Below, in pieces: positions 18,487 through 25,592 of a stretch of DNA of 36,609 nt; within the stretch, counting starts at the first letter, position 1; each line of letters begins with the position of its first letter. Both the position numbers and the translations under genes were made by a program. The stretch comes from Porticoccus sp. (lineage in GTDB: Bacteria > Pseudomonadota > Gammaproteobacteria > Pseudomonadales > Porticoccaceae). The stretch covers positions 83,521-120,129 of the forward strand of contig PANQ01000007.1 in assembly GCA_002707685.1 (NCBI GenBank). Reading direction: 5' to 3'. Below the pieces are notes generated by a model. The model saw nothing but the letters and a program-made list of their open reading frames with translations. It was not told the origin of the DNA and did no database searches.

Positions 18487-19458
18487 CTATAGCCAGTGTT
18501 TGCGTTTGAATACTACCAGCAGAACGATGGCGATCAGGGCCATTGCCCCGAGCAACACAAAATAACCATTTTCGGTGCCCAGCTCCGGCATGTTCTCAAA
18601 ATTCATACCGTAAATACCTGCCAGGAAAGTCAACGGTACAAAAATCGCGGTGAGCACCGTGAGAATCTGTACTGTGCTGTTGAGATTGTGAGACGTCAGG
18701 GAAATGTAGCCATCCACCAGATCACTGGCCACCTCGTAATACATGGTGGACAGCGAGAACAAACGTTCGTATTTCTCGTAGACATCCAGCAACTGATGGC
18801 GGTACTCCCGGGACTCAGCGTCGAACAGTGGAGTATCCACCTCGCGCAACGCCTCAAAGACGCCCGCCAGATACCTGAACACCCGGCGCAGTTTGCGCAG
18901 CCGGGTGCGATGGGTGGTCAGCTCACGCATGGTCTGGTCGTCGGGATGCTCCTGCAGACCATCCTCGAGCTCCGACAGGGTCGGTTCAAACGCCAACAGC
19001 AGGTCGAGATAGCGCTGGGCCACGGTTTTGGAAACGGCCAGCGCCAGATGGATACCGCCAGCTGCCATGGTTCTGGACAACTGGTCTGCCCCCCACCAGT
19101 GATTGATACTGACCGACAGACCATCCCGCCGGGTCACCAGGAACCGCTCCCCGGCAAACATCGCTATCTGTATCCTGCCAAAATCTAGGGTCTGACTCTC
19201 CGCATCAAGCCCCTGCAAGATAATGAACAGGTGATCGTCAAACACCTCCAGCTTGGGCGGATGGCGTTGCCTTCTCGCGTCCGCAATCGCTAGGGGATGA
19301 ATGCCAAACTGGCCAAACAGGGCTGCTTCTTCGCTCTCGGCTTCACCGTACAGGTCCAGCCATAAAAAACTTTTGTCGGACTGACGCCACTGATCAATCA
19401 GTTCGACACCACCCTGTTGCAGCTGGCCACTGTCATCCAGCAATGTGGTACGCAACAT
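18487..19458 (-). CDS. CorA/ZntB-type metal ion transporter
   Basis: A 323-residue protein with a long cytoplasmic N-terminal domain rich in acidic residues and helices, then two C-terminal membrane segments. The first of these ends in the family's GMN selectivity motif (GIYGMNFENMPE, around residue 285). The second is VLLGAMALIAIVLLVVFKRK, and a short basic tail ends in HWL, as in CorA proteins. The family forms homopentamers carrying Mg2+ and some other divalent ions; ZntB-type members carry zinc. Which ion this one moves is not decided by the sequence. Divergent from cca across 124 bases. It precedes mscS by 5 bases, forming a small envelope ion-homeostasis operon. Confidence 0.9.
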   Translation of the reverse strand: MLRTTLLDDSGQLQQGGVELIDQWRQSDKSFLWLDLYGEAESEEAALFGQFGIHPLAIADARRQRHPPKLEVFDDHLFIILQGLDAESQTLDFGRIQIAMFAGERFLVTRRDGLSVSINHWWGADQLSRTMAAGGIHLALAVSKTVAQRYLDLLLAFEPTLSELEDGLQEHPDDQTMRELTTHRTRLRKLRRVFRYLAGVFEALREVDTPLFDAESREYRHQLLDVYEKYERLFSLSTMYYEVASDLVDGYISLTSHNLNSTVQILTVLTAIFVPLTFLAGIYGMNFENMPELGTENGYFVLLGAMALIAIVLLVVFKRKHWL

Positions 19459-19582
19459 ATCCCGCTCCCGCTTGGTTTCCCCGAGTATATGACAGCTTAT
19501 TCTTTATTCTGTAAATTTTTAGCCAATGATACCTGCCAGGTGGCACGACTGTTAACATAGCCATTCACACTGGAAATTACCT

Positions 19583-20812
19583 ATGGAAGTCTACCTGGTC
19601 GGCGGTGCCGTCCGCGACAAACTGCTCGGCTACCCGGTTCATGAAAGGGACTGGGTCGTGGTCGGTGGTACACCGGAAATACTGACAGCCCAGGGCTACC
19701 GCCCGGTGGGCAAGGATTTCCCGGTATTCCTGCACCCGCAGAGCAACGAGGAATACGCCCTCGCCCGCACCGAGCGAAAATCCGGCAGGGGCTATCAGGG
19801 ATTTCAGTTCTGCACAGACCCCGATATTACTCTGGAAGAAGACCTCAGCCGCCGGGATCTCACCATCAATGCCATGGCGATGGATGGCAATGACAATCTG
19901 ATTGACCCCTATGGCGGCCAGCGGGATTTGCAGCAACGGGTGTTGCGGCATGTCTCGCCAGCCTTTGCGGAAGATCCCCTGCGCGTCCTGCGGGTAGCGC
20001 GTTTTGCCGCACGGTACGCACACCTTGGTTTTACCGTTGCTCCGGAAACCCTGACATTGATGACGAACATCACCCACAGCGGCGAATTGCAGTATCTCTC
20101 CGCCGAGCGGGTCTGGATGGAAACGGAGCGCGCACTGGCTGAGCGATCGTCTCGAACCTACATTGACGTGCTCCGTCAGTGCGGTGCGCTCAAGGCGCTG
20201 TTTCCGGAAGTTGACGCCCTGTTCGGTGTACCGCAGCGGGCGGATTATCACCCCGAAATTGATACAGGGCTGCATGTCCTGATGGCACTGGATCAGGCAG
20301 CCATATTGAGCAACGACCCGGTTGTCCACTTCGCCGTACTGGTACATGATCTCGGCAAAGCCATAACCCCGGCAGAGGTGCTGCCCCGCCATATTGGTCA
20401 CGAAGCCAGCGGTGTCAAACTGGTCAATCAACTTTGCGATCGAATGCGGGTTCCCAACCGGTTCCGCGAGCTGGCAGTGGCCGTGACGCGGCATCACCTC
20501 AACTGCCACAAGGCACCTCACCTGAAAGCTGCCACCACCCTGCGACTACTGCAAGAAATTGGCGCTTTGCGCGATCCTGTCAAGCTGAGCTGCTTCGTTC
20601 AATGCTGTGAAGCCGACGCCAGGGGTCGGCTGGGATTTGAACAACGGCCCTACACGCCCGGCGAGTGGTTACGCCGTGCCTGTGATGCGGTTCTGGAAGT
20701 AAGCGCCGGAGAATTTATACAACAGGGATTAAGCGGTAAACAGCTCGGAGAAGCTATCGAGCAACACCGACTGGCCATTCTCAACGATCTTAGGGAGCCG
20801 TGTCACAAATGA
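19583..20812 (+). CDS. cca: CCA-adding tRNA nucleotidyltransferase (multifunctional, with HD domain)
   Basis: A 409-residue protein very like E. coli Cca (412). The N-terminus has GGAVRD, the catalytic acidic pair Glu21/Asp23 in HERDWVVVGGT, then DFPVFLHPQ and EYALARTERKSG. SRRDLTINAMA and DPLRVLRVARFAAR mark the neck and body regions. A C-terminal HD domain is present with LVHDLGKA around residues 252-259, which in the E. coli protein carries 2',3'-cyclic phosphodiesterase and phosphatase activity. The enzyme adds or repairs the 3'-CCA of tRNA in the cytoplasm. Its TGA overlaps the next gene's ATG by four bases (ATGA). Confidence 0.96.
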   Translation: MEVYLVGGAVRDKLLGYPVHERDWVVVGGTPEILTAQGYRPVGKDFPVFLHPQSNEEYALARTERKSGRGYQGFQFCTDPDITLEEDLSRRDLTINAMAMDGNDNLIDPYGGQRDLQQRVLRHVSPAFAEDPLRVLRVARFAARYAHLGFTVAPETLTLMTNITHSGELQYLSAERVWMETERALAERSSRTYIDVLRQCGALKALFPEVDALFGVPQRADYHPEIDTGLHVLMALDQAAILSNDPVVHFAVLVHDLGKAITPAEVLPRHIGHEASGVKLVNQLCDRMRVPNRFRELAVAVTRHHLNCHKAPHLKAATTLRLLQEIGALRDPVKLSCFVQCCEADARGRLGFEQRPYTPGEWLRRACDAVLEVSAGEFIQQGLSGKQLGEAIEQHRLAILNDLREPCHK

Positions 20813-21546
20813 GCCAAGTTGTCCTGATAACCGGCGCAGCGCGTCGTATTGGTGCGGAAATCGCCCATACTTTTCACCATGCAGGATTTGATGTGGCACT
20901 CCACTGTCGCCACTCAGTCGATGACGCCAGTGTTCTGGCCCATGAGTTAAACAGCCAGCGAGAGGGCTCAGCCCATGTTTTTTCTGCAGCACTGGATGAC
21001 ATCGGAGCCGTGCGCAACCTCGCAACCAAAGTGATGAACTGGCAAGGTCGATTGGACGTGCTAATAAATAATGCTTCCAGTTTCTTTCCCACACCCCTTG
21101 AACAGGCATCGGAACAGCAGTGGAACCAGTTGATAGACAGTAACCTGAAAGGTGCTTTTTTTCTCTGCCAGAATCTCGCCGAACCACTCCGCGAACATAG
21201 CGGCAGCATTATCAATATTGCCGATATTTATGCTCGCAGCCCACTGGCGGGTTACAGCATTTACTGCATCTCCAAGGCAGGCAATGCCATGATGACCAAA
21301 GCATTGGCCGAAGAGCTAGCTCCTCAGGTTCGCGTCAACGGCATTGCCCCCGGGGTCATCCTCTGGCCACACCACGACGAACAGATGAGCGAAGACGTCA
21401 AGCAGCAGGTCATTCAGCATGTACCCTTGCGGCGGATCGGCCATCCCCGTGATATTGCAGGCATGGCCCTATTTCTGGCCACTGACGCCAGCTATATCAC
21501 CGGACAGATCATTGCGGTAGACGGTGGCAGCCACCTCAGCCACTAA
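20809..21546 (+). CDS. folM: Pteridine reductase / dihydromonapterin reductase-like SDR
   Basis: A 245-residue short-chain dehydrogenase. The glycine-rich motif reads TGAARRIG, the TGxxxRRxG variant typical of pteridine reductases (PTR1/FolM) rather than the usual TGxxxGxG, and it favours NADPH. Further motifs are NNASSF, the catalytic YCISKAG (YxxxK) and a C-terminal SYITGQIIAVDGG. It would reduce dihydrobiopterin-like or dihydromonapterin substrates to tetrahydro forms. I chose ATG 20809 (ATGA overlap with the cca stop) over a GTG at 20800. Folate genes folB and folK lie about 1 kb to the right on the other strand, which supports a pterin role. Confidence 0.85.
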   Translation: MSQVVLITGAARRIGAEIAHTFHHAGFDVALHCRHSVDDASVLAHELNSQREGSAHVFSAALDDIGAVRNLATKVMNWQGRLDVLINNASSFFPTPLEQASEQQWNQLIDSNLKGAFFLCQNLAEPLREHSGSIINIADIYARSPLAGYSIYCISKAGNAMMTKALAEELAPQVRVNGIAPGVILWPHHDEQMSEDVKQQVIQHVPLRRIGHPRDIAGMALFLATDASYITGQIIAVDGGSHLSH

Positions 21547-21592
21547 TCGTTGATACAGATCAAATCGGTATCGATTTACCCTCGCCCTCTGG

Positions 21593-21622
21593 CTTGAAAA
21601 GCCTGAATACAGCACCCAATGT
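21593..21622 (+). promoter_or_regulatory. Sigma-32-like heat-shock promoter of the hsp20 gene
   Basis: CTTGAAA at 21593-21599 is followed after 15 bases by CCCAATGT at 21615-21622. This fits the E. coli sigma-32 pattern CTTGAAA ... CCCCATnT with one mismatch in the -10 element and normal spacing. The promoter lies about 100 bases before the small heat-shock gene's ATG (21726), which would give a leader of roughly 95 bases. No CIRCE element was seen. It overlaps no coding region. Confidence 0.65.
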
Positions 21623-21725
21623 AATGAATAGAGGTCCAAAAATTGCCATTTGGACTATGCTTTTTGAGCAAGGCATAACGCACTGCTCAAGCCTGAAAAA
21701 ACGGATTATTAATGGAGGTTTTCTC

Positions 21726-22163
21726 ATGTCACTAATACCAAGAACGAGAGGGAGTTTCTTCGACATGGATCGTTTTTTTGACGACTTCTGGGCACCGGCA
21801 CGCAGCAGTGAAGTGGATACACCCGGCTCATTCTTTTCACCCCGGGTAGATATCCTGGACAAGAGCGATCACTACGAAATCACGGCAGAAATGCCAGGTA
21901 TCAAAAAAGAGGATATCAAGATCACCCTGGAAAACGGTGTGCTACGTCTGGAGGCAGAAACTACCCAGGAACAAAAGGAAGAAAAAGAGGGCAAGGTCAT
22001 TCGCCAGGAACGCCGCTATGGCAGATATGTGCGCAGTTTTGATCTGGGCGGGGATGTGCACGAGGAAGACATCAAGGCCTCTTTCAAGGACGGGGTACTG
22101 AAACTGACTGCACCGAAAGTTGCCAAGGCAGAACCGGAGCAAAAGCGCATCAAGATCAAATAG
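21726..22163 (+). CDS. Small heat-shock protein, Hsp20/alpha-crystallin family
   Basis: A 145-residue chaperone. The start at 21726 is set by a strong GGAGG (21714-21718) seven bases upstream; a longer in-frame reading back to 21594 would include the promoter and is not credible. The alpha-crystallin domain spans about residues 38-135: PRVDILDKSDHYEI, AEMPGIKKEDIKI, LENGVLRLEAE, RRYGRYVRSFDL and the closing DGVLKLTAPK. A short tail ends KRIKIK, holding an I-x-I-type motif that docks dimers. It holds denatured proteins for refolding by DnaK/ClpB. Preceded by a sigma-32-like promoter and followed by a strong terminator, so it is a single-gene unit. Confidence 0.93.
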   Translation: MSLIPRTRGSFFDMDRFFDDFWAPARSSEVDTPGSFFSPRVDILDKSDHYEITAEMPGIKKEDIKITLENGVLRLEAETTQEQKEEKEGKVIRQERRYGRYVRSFDLGGDVHEEDIKASFKDGVLKLTAPKVAKAEPEQKRIKIK

Positions 22164-22185
22164 AACAGACGTTACTTTCAACCCG

Positions 22186-22232
22186 GTGACCGAACCTTCA
22201 ATCAATGACAATCAAGGTTCGGTTACTTTTTT
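22186..22232 (+). terminator. Rho-independent terminator of the hsp20 gene
   Basis: The arms GTGACCGAACCTT (22186-22198) and AAGGTTCGGTTAC (22214-22226) form a 13-base stem with one G-T pair around a 15-base loop, followed directly by six T. It closes the heat-shock transcript and ends just before the DksA-like gene at 22245. Confidence 0.9.
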
Positions 22233-22244
22233 ACAAGGCCAGCC

Positions 22245-22565
22245 ATGACCCCTGAACTTCAAGCCATCAAGCAACAATTGCACACCCGTCAGACGGAGCT
22301 CTTAGACCGTTTATCCAACCTCAAAACCGATATTTCCCAGGTTCACTCCAGGGATTGGGAAGAACAGGCTCAGGAGCGTGAGAACGACGAAGTCGTTGAA
22401 GCCCTCGGCAATGAAGCACGGCAGGAACTGTCTCTGGTCAATCGGGCACTTGAACGCATCGAATCCGGCACCTATAAACTTTGTGGCCAGTGCGGCGGGG
22501 AAATCTCACTGGAACGACTCCGGGCGGTTCCCTACACCAGCCGTTGTATCACCTGTGCTACCTGA
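22245..22565 (+). CDS. TraR/DksA-family zinc-finger protein
   Basis: A 106-residue protein. The N-terminal half is predicted coiled coil (LQAIKQQLHTRQTELLDRL), with an acidic middle EEQAQERENDEVVEALG. The C-terminus has a C4 zinc finger with CGQC and CITC pairs (about residues 83-104) around the conserved ISLERLRAVP segment. It is much shorter than DksA (about 150 residues) and lacks the coiled-coil tip D-x-x-D-x-A, so it is a small paralogue rather than DksA. Members of this group may bind RNA polymerase through the secondary channel or take part in stress responses; here that is inference. It follows the hsp20 terminator and is convergent with folK, 22 bases away. Confidence 0.85.
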   Translation: MTPELQAIKQQLHTRQTELLDRLSNLKTDISQVHSRDWEEQAQERENDEVVEALGNEARQELSLVNRALERIESGTYKLCGQCGGEISLERLRAVPYTSRCITCAT

Positions 22566-22587
22566 TCCGACAAATCGCCGACGTTAA

Positions 22588-23139
22588 TCAGGAGACTCCG
22601 GCGCCGTCACCCATCAACCGCGACAACTCATCGCCCCGCCAGCAAAAGGATACGGGCCAGAGTGACTGCCGACACTGGTCATACCGGCCAGAATAGTTGC
22701 GCCAAAGCGTTTCATAACAGGTACCCAGCAACGGATGCTGGGCACCGGGGGCCAATTCTGCCAATGGCCAGAGGACAAAAGCGTTTTCCAGAATTTCACC
22801 ACGTGGCAGTGTGACTCCGTCCACACTGCCGGTGAGATCGGCATAGGTCAGGATATCGATATCCAGCGTTCGGCTGCTGAAGCGTGCACAATGGGGTTGG
22901 CGACCGTGGCGATACTCCAGCGCCTTCAGATACCCGGACAGCTCACCGACGGACAGCTCCGTGCAGAACCCCACCACCAGATTGTAAAAATTATCACCGA
23001 CAAAGCCCACGGACTCACTTTCATAGACAGAAGAGATCTCCAGCTCGCCAAACTGATCCGCCAGGGCATCCAGCGCAGCCACAATGTAGTGGTCCCGATC
23101 AATATTACTGCCAAGACTGAGATAGACCTGTGCCGGCAT
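22588..23139 (-). CDS. folK: 2-amino-4-hydroxy-6-hydroxymethyldihydropteridine pyrophosphokinase
   Basis: A 183-residue HPPK: YLSLGSNIDR at the N-terminus, SSVYESESVGF, FYNLVVGF, LEYRHGR, the catalytic strand FSSRTLDIDIL with its two metal-binding Asp (near 96 and 98), and the P-R-x-x-x-x-NAFVLWPLAELAP block. It transfers pyrophosphate from ATP to the pterin alcohol, the step after dihydroneopterin aldolase in folate synthesis. The ATG overlaps the folB stop by one base, so folB and folK are coupled in one leftward unit downstream of tsaD. The C-terminus is about 20 residues longer than in E. coli and looks unconserved. Confidence 0.94.
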   Translation of the reverse strand: MPAQVYLSLGSNIDRDHYIVAALDALADQFGELEISSVYESESVGFVGDNFYNLVVGFCTELSVGELSGYLKALEYRHGRQPHCARFSSRTLDIDILTYADLTGSVDGVTLPRGEILENAFVLWPLAELAPGAQHPLLGTCYETLWRNYSGRYDQCRQSLWPVSFCWRGDELSRLMGDGAGVS

Positions 23140-23495
23140 CAGTGACGTGCACCCCGCTCAATCAAAACACCCACGTCATCTGCCTCGGCAATGGCGCCTG
23201 GCTTGCCGATACGCAAACGCAGCCAGGGCACCGAAAACTCCGTCCGCACAATCGTCGCCACCTGCTCCGCCATGGTTTCCAGCAGCAGAAATTCGCTGCC
23301 GCCGATAAACGCAGTCAGCCGGTCTGCCACGGCCTTGTAATCAAGGGCGTACTGAATGTCGTCGGTATCGGCCGCTCTGCTGATATCCGCGCCCATCTCC
23401 AGATCAAGGCTGACGATCTGGCGCACCTGCCGCTCCCAGTCATAAACGCCGATAATGGTGGCAATGCACAGGTTCCGAATATAGACAATATCCAT
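23139..23495 (-). CDS. folB: Dihydroneopterin aldolase
   Basis: A 118-residue FolB. The start at 23495 gives the standard MDIVYIRNL opening and lies 5 bases past the tsaD stop; a longer in-frame reading would extend into tsaD and add 34 non-family residues. Motifs are IGVYDWERQVRQ (with the conserved Glu), LDYKAVADRL, and FLLLETMAEQVA, where Glu and the neighbouring residues bind the pterin, and a closing LRIGKPGAI with the catalytic Lys. It cleaves dihydroneopterin to hydroxymethyldihydropterin and glycolaldehyde. Coupled to folK. Confidence 0.93.
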   Translation of the reverse strand: MDIVYIRNLCIATIIGVYDWERQVRQIVSLDLEMGADISRAADTDDIQYALDYKAVADRLTAFIGGSEFLLLETMAEQVATIVRTEFSVPWLRLRIGKPGAIAEADDVGVLIERGARH

Positions 23496-23500
23496 CGATA

Positions 23501-24538
23501 TCACTCCACAGCCAGCGCGGGCAGCGTATCCATTGGCCAGCGCGGCAACGCGCGAATAGCCAGGTCCTCCTGTTGCCCCGCCATCAGCCGACAACACCCG
23601 GCATAGGCAATCATGGCACCGTTATCGGTGCAAAATTCGTGGCGAGCGTAGAAAACCCGGCCATTGACCCTGGCAAGACTGGCACCCAGTTTTTCGCGCA
23701 AACGGCTATTGGCCGAGACACCCCCGGCAATCACCAGTGTGGTCAAACCGGTCTGCTCCAACGCTCTGCGGCATTTGATCGCCAGTGTATCCACCACCGC
23801 CTCCTGAAAAGCACAGGCGATATCAGCCATGGTCTGCTGATCCGGCAGCACATCCTCACCTCTATGTTCGGCAATGGTGTTCAGGGTATAGGTTTTCAGT
23901 CCGGAGAAACTGAAGTCCAGCCCGGGGCGATCCGTCATGGGGCGGGGAAAGTGAAACCTTGTCACATCACCCTCCAGGGCAAGCCGGGCGATTTCAGGCC
24001 CTCCCGGGTAGTCCAGGTCGAGCATTTTCGCTGCTTTGTCAAAGGCTTCACCCGCTGCATCATCCACAGACTCGCCGAGAATCCGGTACTGACCAATAGC
24101 CTGCACCTCGATCAATTGAGTATGGCCACCGGACACCAGCAATGCCACGAAAGGAAAGTCGGGAGGATCTGCTTCCAGCATCGGGGCCAGCAAATGGCCT
24201 TCCATGTGATGCACACCGATGGCTGGTATCTGCCAGGCATACGCCAGCGCACGTCCCAGACTGGCACCCACCATCAGGGCGCCGATCAGTCCGGGGCCAG
24301 CCGTGTAGGCTACACCGTCGATGTCGTTGGCCGACAGGTTGGATTCAGCCATCACCTGTCTGATCAACGGCAACAGCTTTCGCACATGGTCTCGAGAAGC
24401 CAGTTCGGGAACGACACCGCCATACTCTGCGTGAACGGCCACCTGACTGTACAGAACGTGGGTCAGCAGGCCGCGTTCACTGTCGTAAACAGCCACACCG
24501 GTCTCATCACAGGATGTTTCTATTCCCAGTACTCGCAC
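23501..24538 (-). CDS. tsaD: tRNA N6-adenosine threonylcarbamoyltransferase
   Basis: A 345-residue TsaD/Gcp/YgjD protein: [16 protein letters not shown] start, the metal-binding HHMEGHL segment (about residues 110-116), [35 protein letters not shown] and [12 protein letters not shown] near the C-terminus, with the final [12 protein letters not shown] holding the third metal ligand. It transfers threonylcarbamoyl from TC-AMP to A37 of ANN-reading tRNAs, together with TsaB and TsaE. It is divergent from rpsU, an arrangement common in gammaproteobacteria. First gene of the leftward tsaD-folB-folK unit. Confidence 0.97.
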   Translation of the reverse strand: MRVLGIETSCDETGVAVYDSERGLLTHVLYSQVAVHAEYGGVVPELASRDHVRKLLPLIRQVMAESNLSANDIDGVAYTAGPGLIGALMVGASLGRALAYAWQIPAIGVHHMEGHLLAPMLEADPPDFPFVALLVSGGHTQLIEVQAIGQYRILGESVDDAAGEAFDKAAKMLDLDYPGGPEIARLALEGDVTRFHFPRPMTDRPGLDFSFSGLKTYTLNTIAEHRGEDVLPDQQTMADIACAFQEAVVDTLAIKCRRALEQTGLTTLVIAGGVSANSRLREKLGASLARVNGRVFYARHEFCTDNGAMIAYAGCCRLMAGQQEDLAIRALPRWPMDTLPALAVE

Positions 24539-24633
24539 CGCCGCTTATCCCCTGTTCGGAAACGCGCAATCATACGCCAAAAAAGTCGCCAATTCATGCA
24601 GTTAGCCCATCCGACCAGCGGCCAGATAAAGTT

Positions 24634-24662
24634 TTGCAACCATTGCGGGAAGTGTATAGAAT
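24634..24662 (+). promoter_or_regulatory. Putative sigma-70 promoter of rpsU
   Basis: TTGCAA (24634-24639) and TAGAAT (24657-24662) are 17 bases apart and lie about 70 bases before the rpsU ATG, in the tsaD/rpsU divergent region. A GAGG five bases before the ATG at 24734 serves as ribosome binding site. I saw no LexA box here, unlike the E. coli rpsU promoter region. Confidence 0.5.
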
Positions 24663-24733
24663 ACGCGCCCTTGAACGTTGCACCTTTTTATCGGGTACAA
24701 CACGACCAATGAACAGAACAGGATAGAGGTTAC

Positions 24734-24949
24734 ATGCCCTTCGTTCGAATTAAAGAAAACGAACCCTTTGATGTGGCTCTGCGCCGCTTCAAACGCTCAT
24801 GTGAAAAAGCCGGTGTGCTGGCAGAAGTGCGCCGCCGTGAATTTTTTGAAAAGCCCACTTGGGAGCGCAAGCGCAAGGCAGCTGCCGCAGTAAAACGCCA
24901 CGCCAAGAAGCAGTCTCGCGAAACAAAGAAATTCCAGCGTCTGTACTGA
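24734..24949 (+). CDS. rpsU: 30S ribosomal protein S21
   Basis: A 71-residue protein identical in layout to E. coli S21: [27 protein letters not shown], then the Arg-rich [18 protein letters not shown] and the Lys/Arg tail ending QRLY. S21 joins the 30S platform and helps base pairing of the mRNA leader with 16S rRNA. First gene of the macromolecular-synthesis group rpsU-yqeY-dnaG-rpoD. A terminator hairpin lies 39 bases downstream and separates its high expression from the following genes. Confidence 0.98.
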   Translation: MPFVRIKENEPFDVALRRFKRSCEKAGVLAEVRRREFFEKPTWERKRKAAAAVKRHAKKQSRETKKFQRLY

Positions 24950-24987
24950 TCTGATTCCGATTAGTCAGAACTGAATAGCTATCCATC

Positions 24988-25012
24988 AAGCGCCGCAATG
25001 TCGGCGCTTTTT
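24988..25012 (+). terminator. Rho-independent terminator/attenuator after rpsU
   Basis: AAGCGCCG (24988-24995) and CGGCGCTT (25002-25009) form an eight-base stem with a six-base loop, followed by TTT (the run is TTTTT counting the last stem bases). It lies between rpsU and yqeY, at the place where the E. coli operon also has its internal terminator between rpsU and dnaG. Confidence 0.85.
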
Positions 25013-25030
25013 GCGTTTGAGGAACAGATC

Positions 25031-25480
25031 ATGAGCCATACCCTGAAAAAGCAGATAACCGAGGCAATGAAAGAGGCCATGCGCGCCAAGGCCAAGGAAA
25101 GGCTGGGCGCAATCCGGTTGATTCTGTCGGAGCTGAAACGCATTGAAGTGGACGAACGTATCGAGCTGGACGACGCCAGAGTATTGGCGGTACTCGACAA
25201 AATGGTAAAACAGCGCCGTGATTCCATCACCCAGTATGAAAACGCCGACCGTTCTGAACTGGCCGAAAAGGAACAGGCAGAAATTGAGGTCATTCAGGCA
25301 TTTCTACCCGCCCCGCTCAGCGACGCAGAGCTGGCCGACATGGTCACTGCCGTGATTGCAGAAAGCGGTGCTGAGTCCATGCGTGATATGGGAAAAGTCA
25401 TGGCCATACTCAAACCCCAGATCCAGGGCAGAGCGGATGTCGGTGCTGTGAGCGGCCTGGTAAAGGCAAAATTAGGCTAG
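25031..25480 (+). CDS. yqeY: GatB/YqeY domain protein
   Basis: A 149-residue protein of the YqeY family. ATG 25031 follows GAGGAA, while an earlier in-frame ATG (24998) lies inside the rpsU terminator and is rejected. Family features: HTLKKQITEAMKEAMRAK, ERLGAIRLILSELKR, LAVLDKMVKQRRDSI, IEVIQAFLPAPLSDAEL and GRADVGAVSGLVKAKL, covering the whole domain. It is related to the C-terminal tRNA-binding part of GatB, and a tRNA-related role is supposed, without proof. Here it lies between rpsU and dnaG, an arrangement known from Pseudomonas-type genomes. Confidence 0.93.
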   Translation: MSHTLKKQITEAMKEAMRAKAKERLGAIRLILSELKRIEVDERIELDDARVLAVLDKMVKQRRDSITQYENADRSELAEKEQAEIEVIQAFLPAPLSDAELADMVTAVIAESGAESMRDMGKVMAILKPQIQGRADVGAVSGLVKAKLG

Positions 25481-25592
25481 ATAGGGATCAATATTGCCGC
25501 TAAGCTGTAAAGTTCATTCTGGTCGGCCAACGGATAAAAATGCATGTATTTCGGCCAGGCCAGTGTTTATTAACTGACCACTGATATTTTCT

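Noticed and set aside
18496-19188. A 230-codon plus-strand frame opposite the corA-like gene
   Set aside because: The CorA motifs on the minus strand are clear, and the opposite frame has only Gln/His-rich low-information sequence.
19577-20521. A 314-codon minus-strand frame opposite cca
   Set aside because: Cca is intact on the plus strand, and the antisense product shows no family features.
23573-24712. A 379-codon plus-strand frame opposite tsaD
   Set aside because: TsaD on the minus strand is certain. The plus-strand frame has the Gln/His/Gly-rich composition of a shadow and no recognisable domain.
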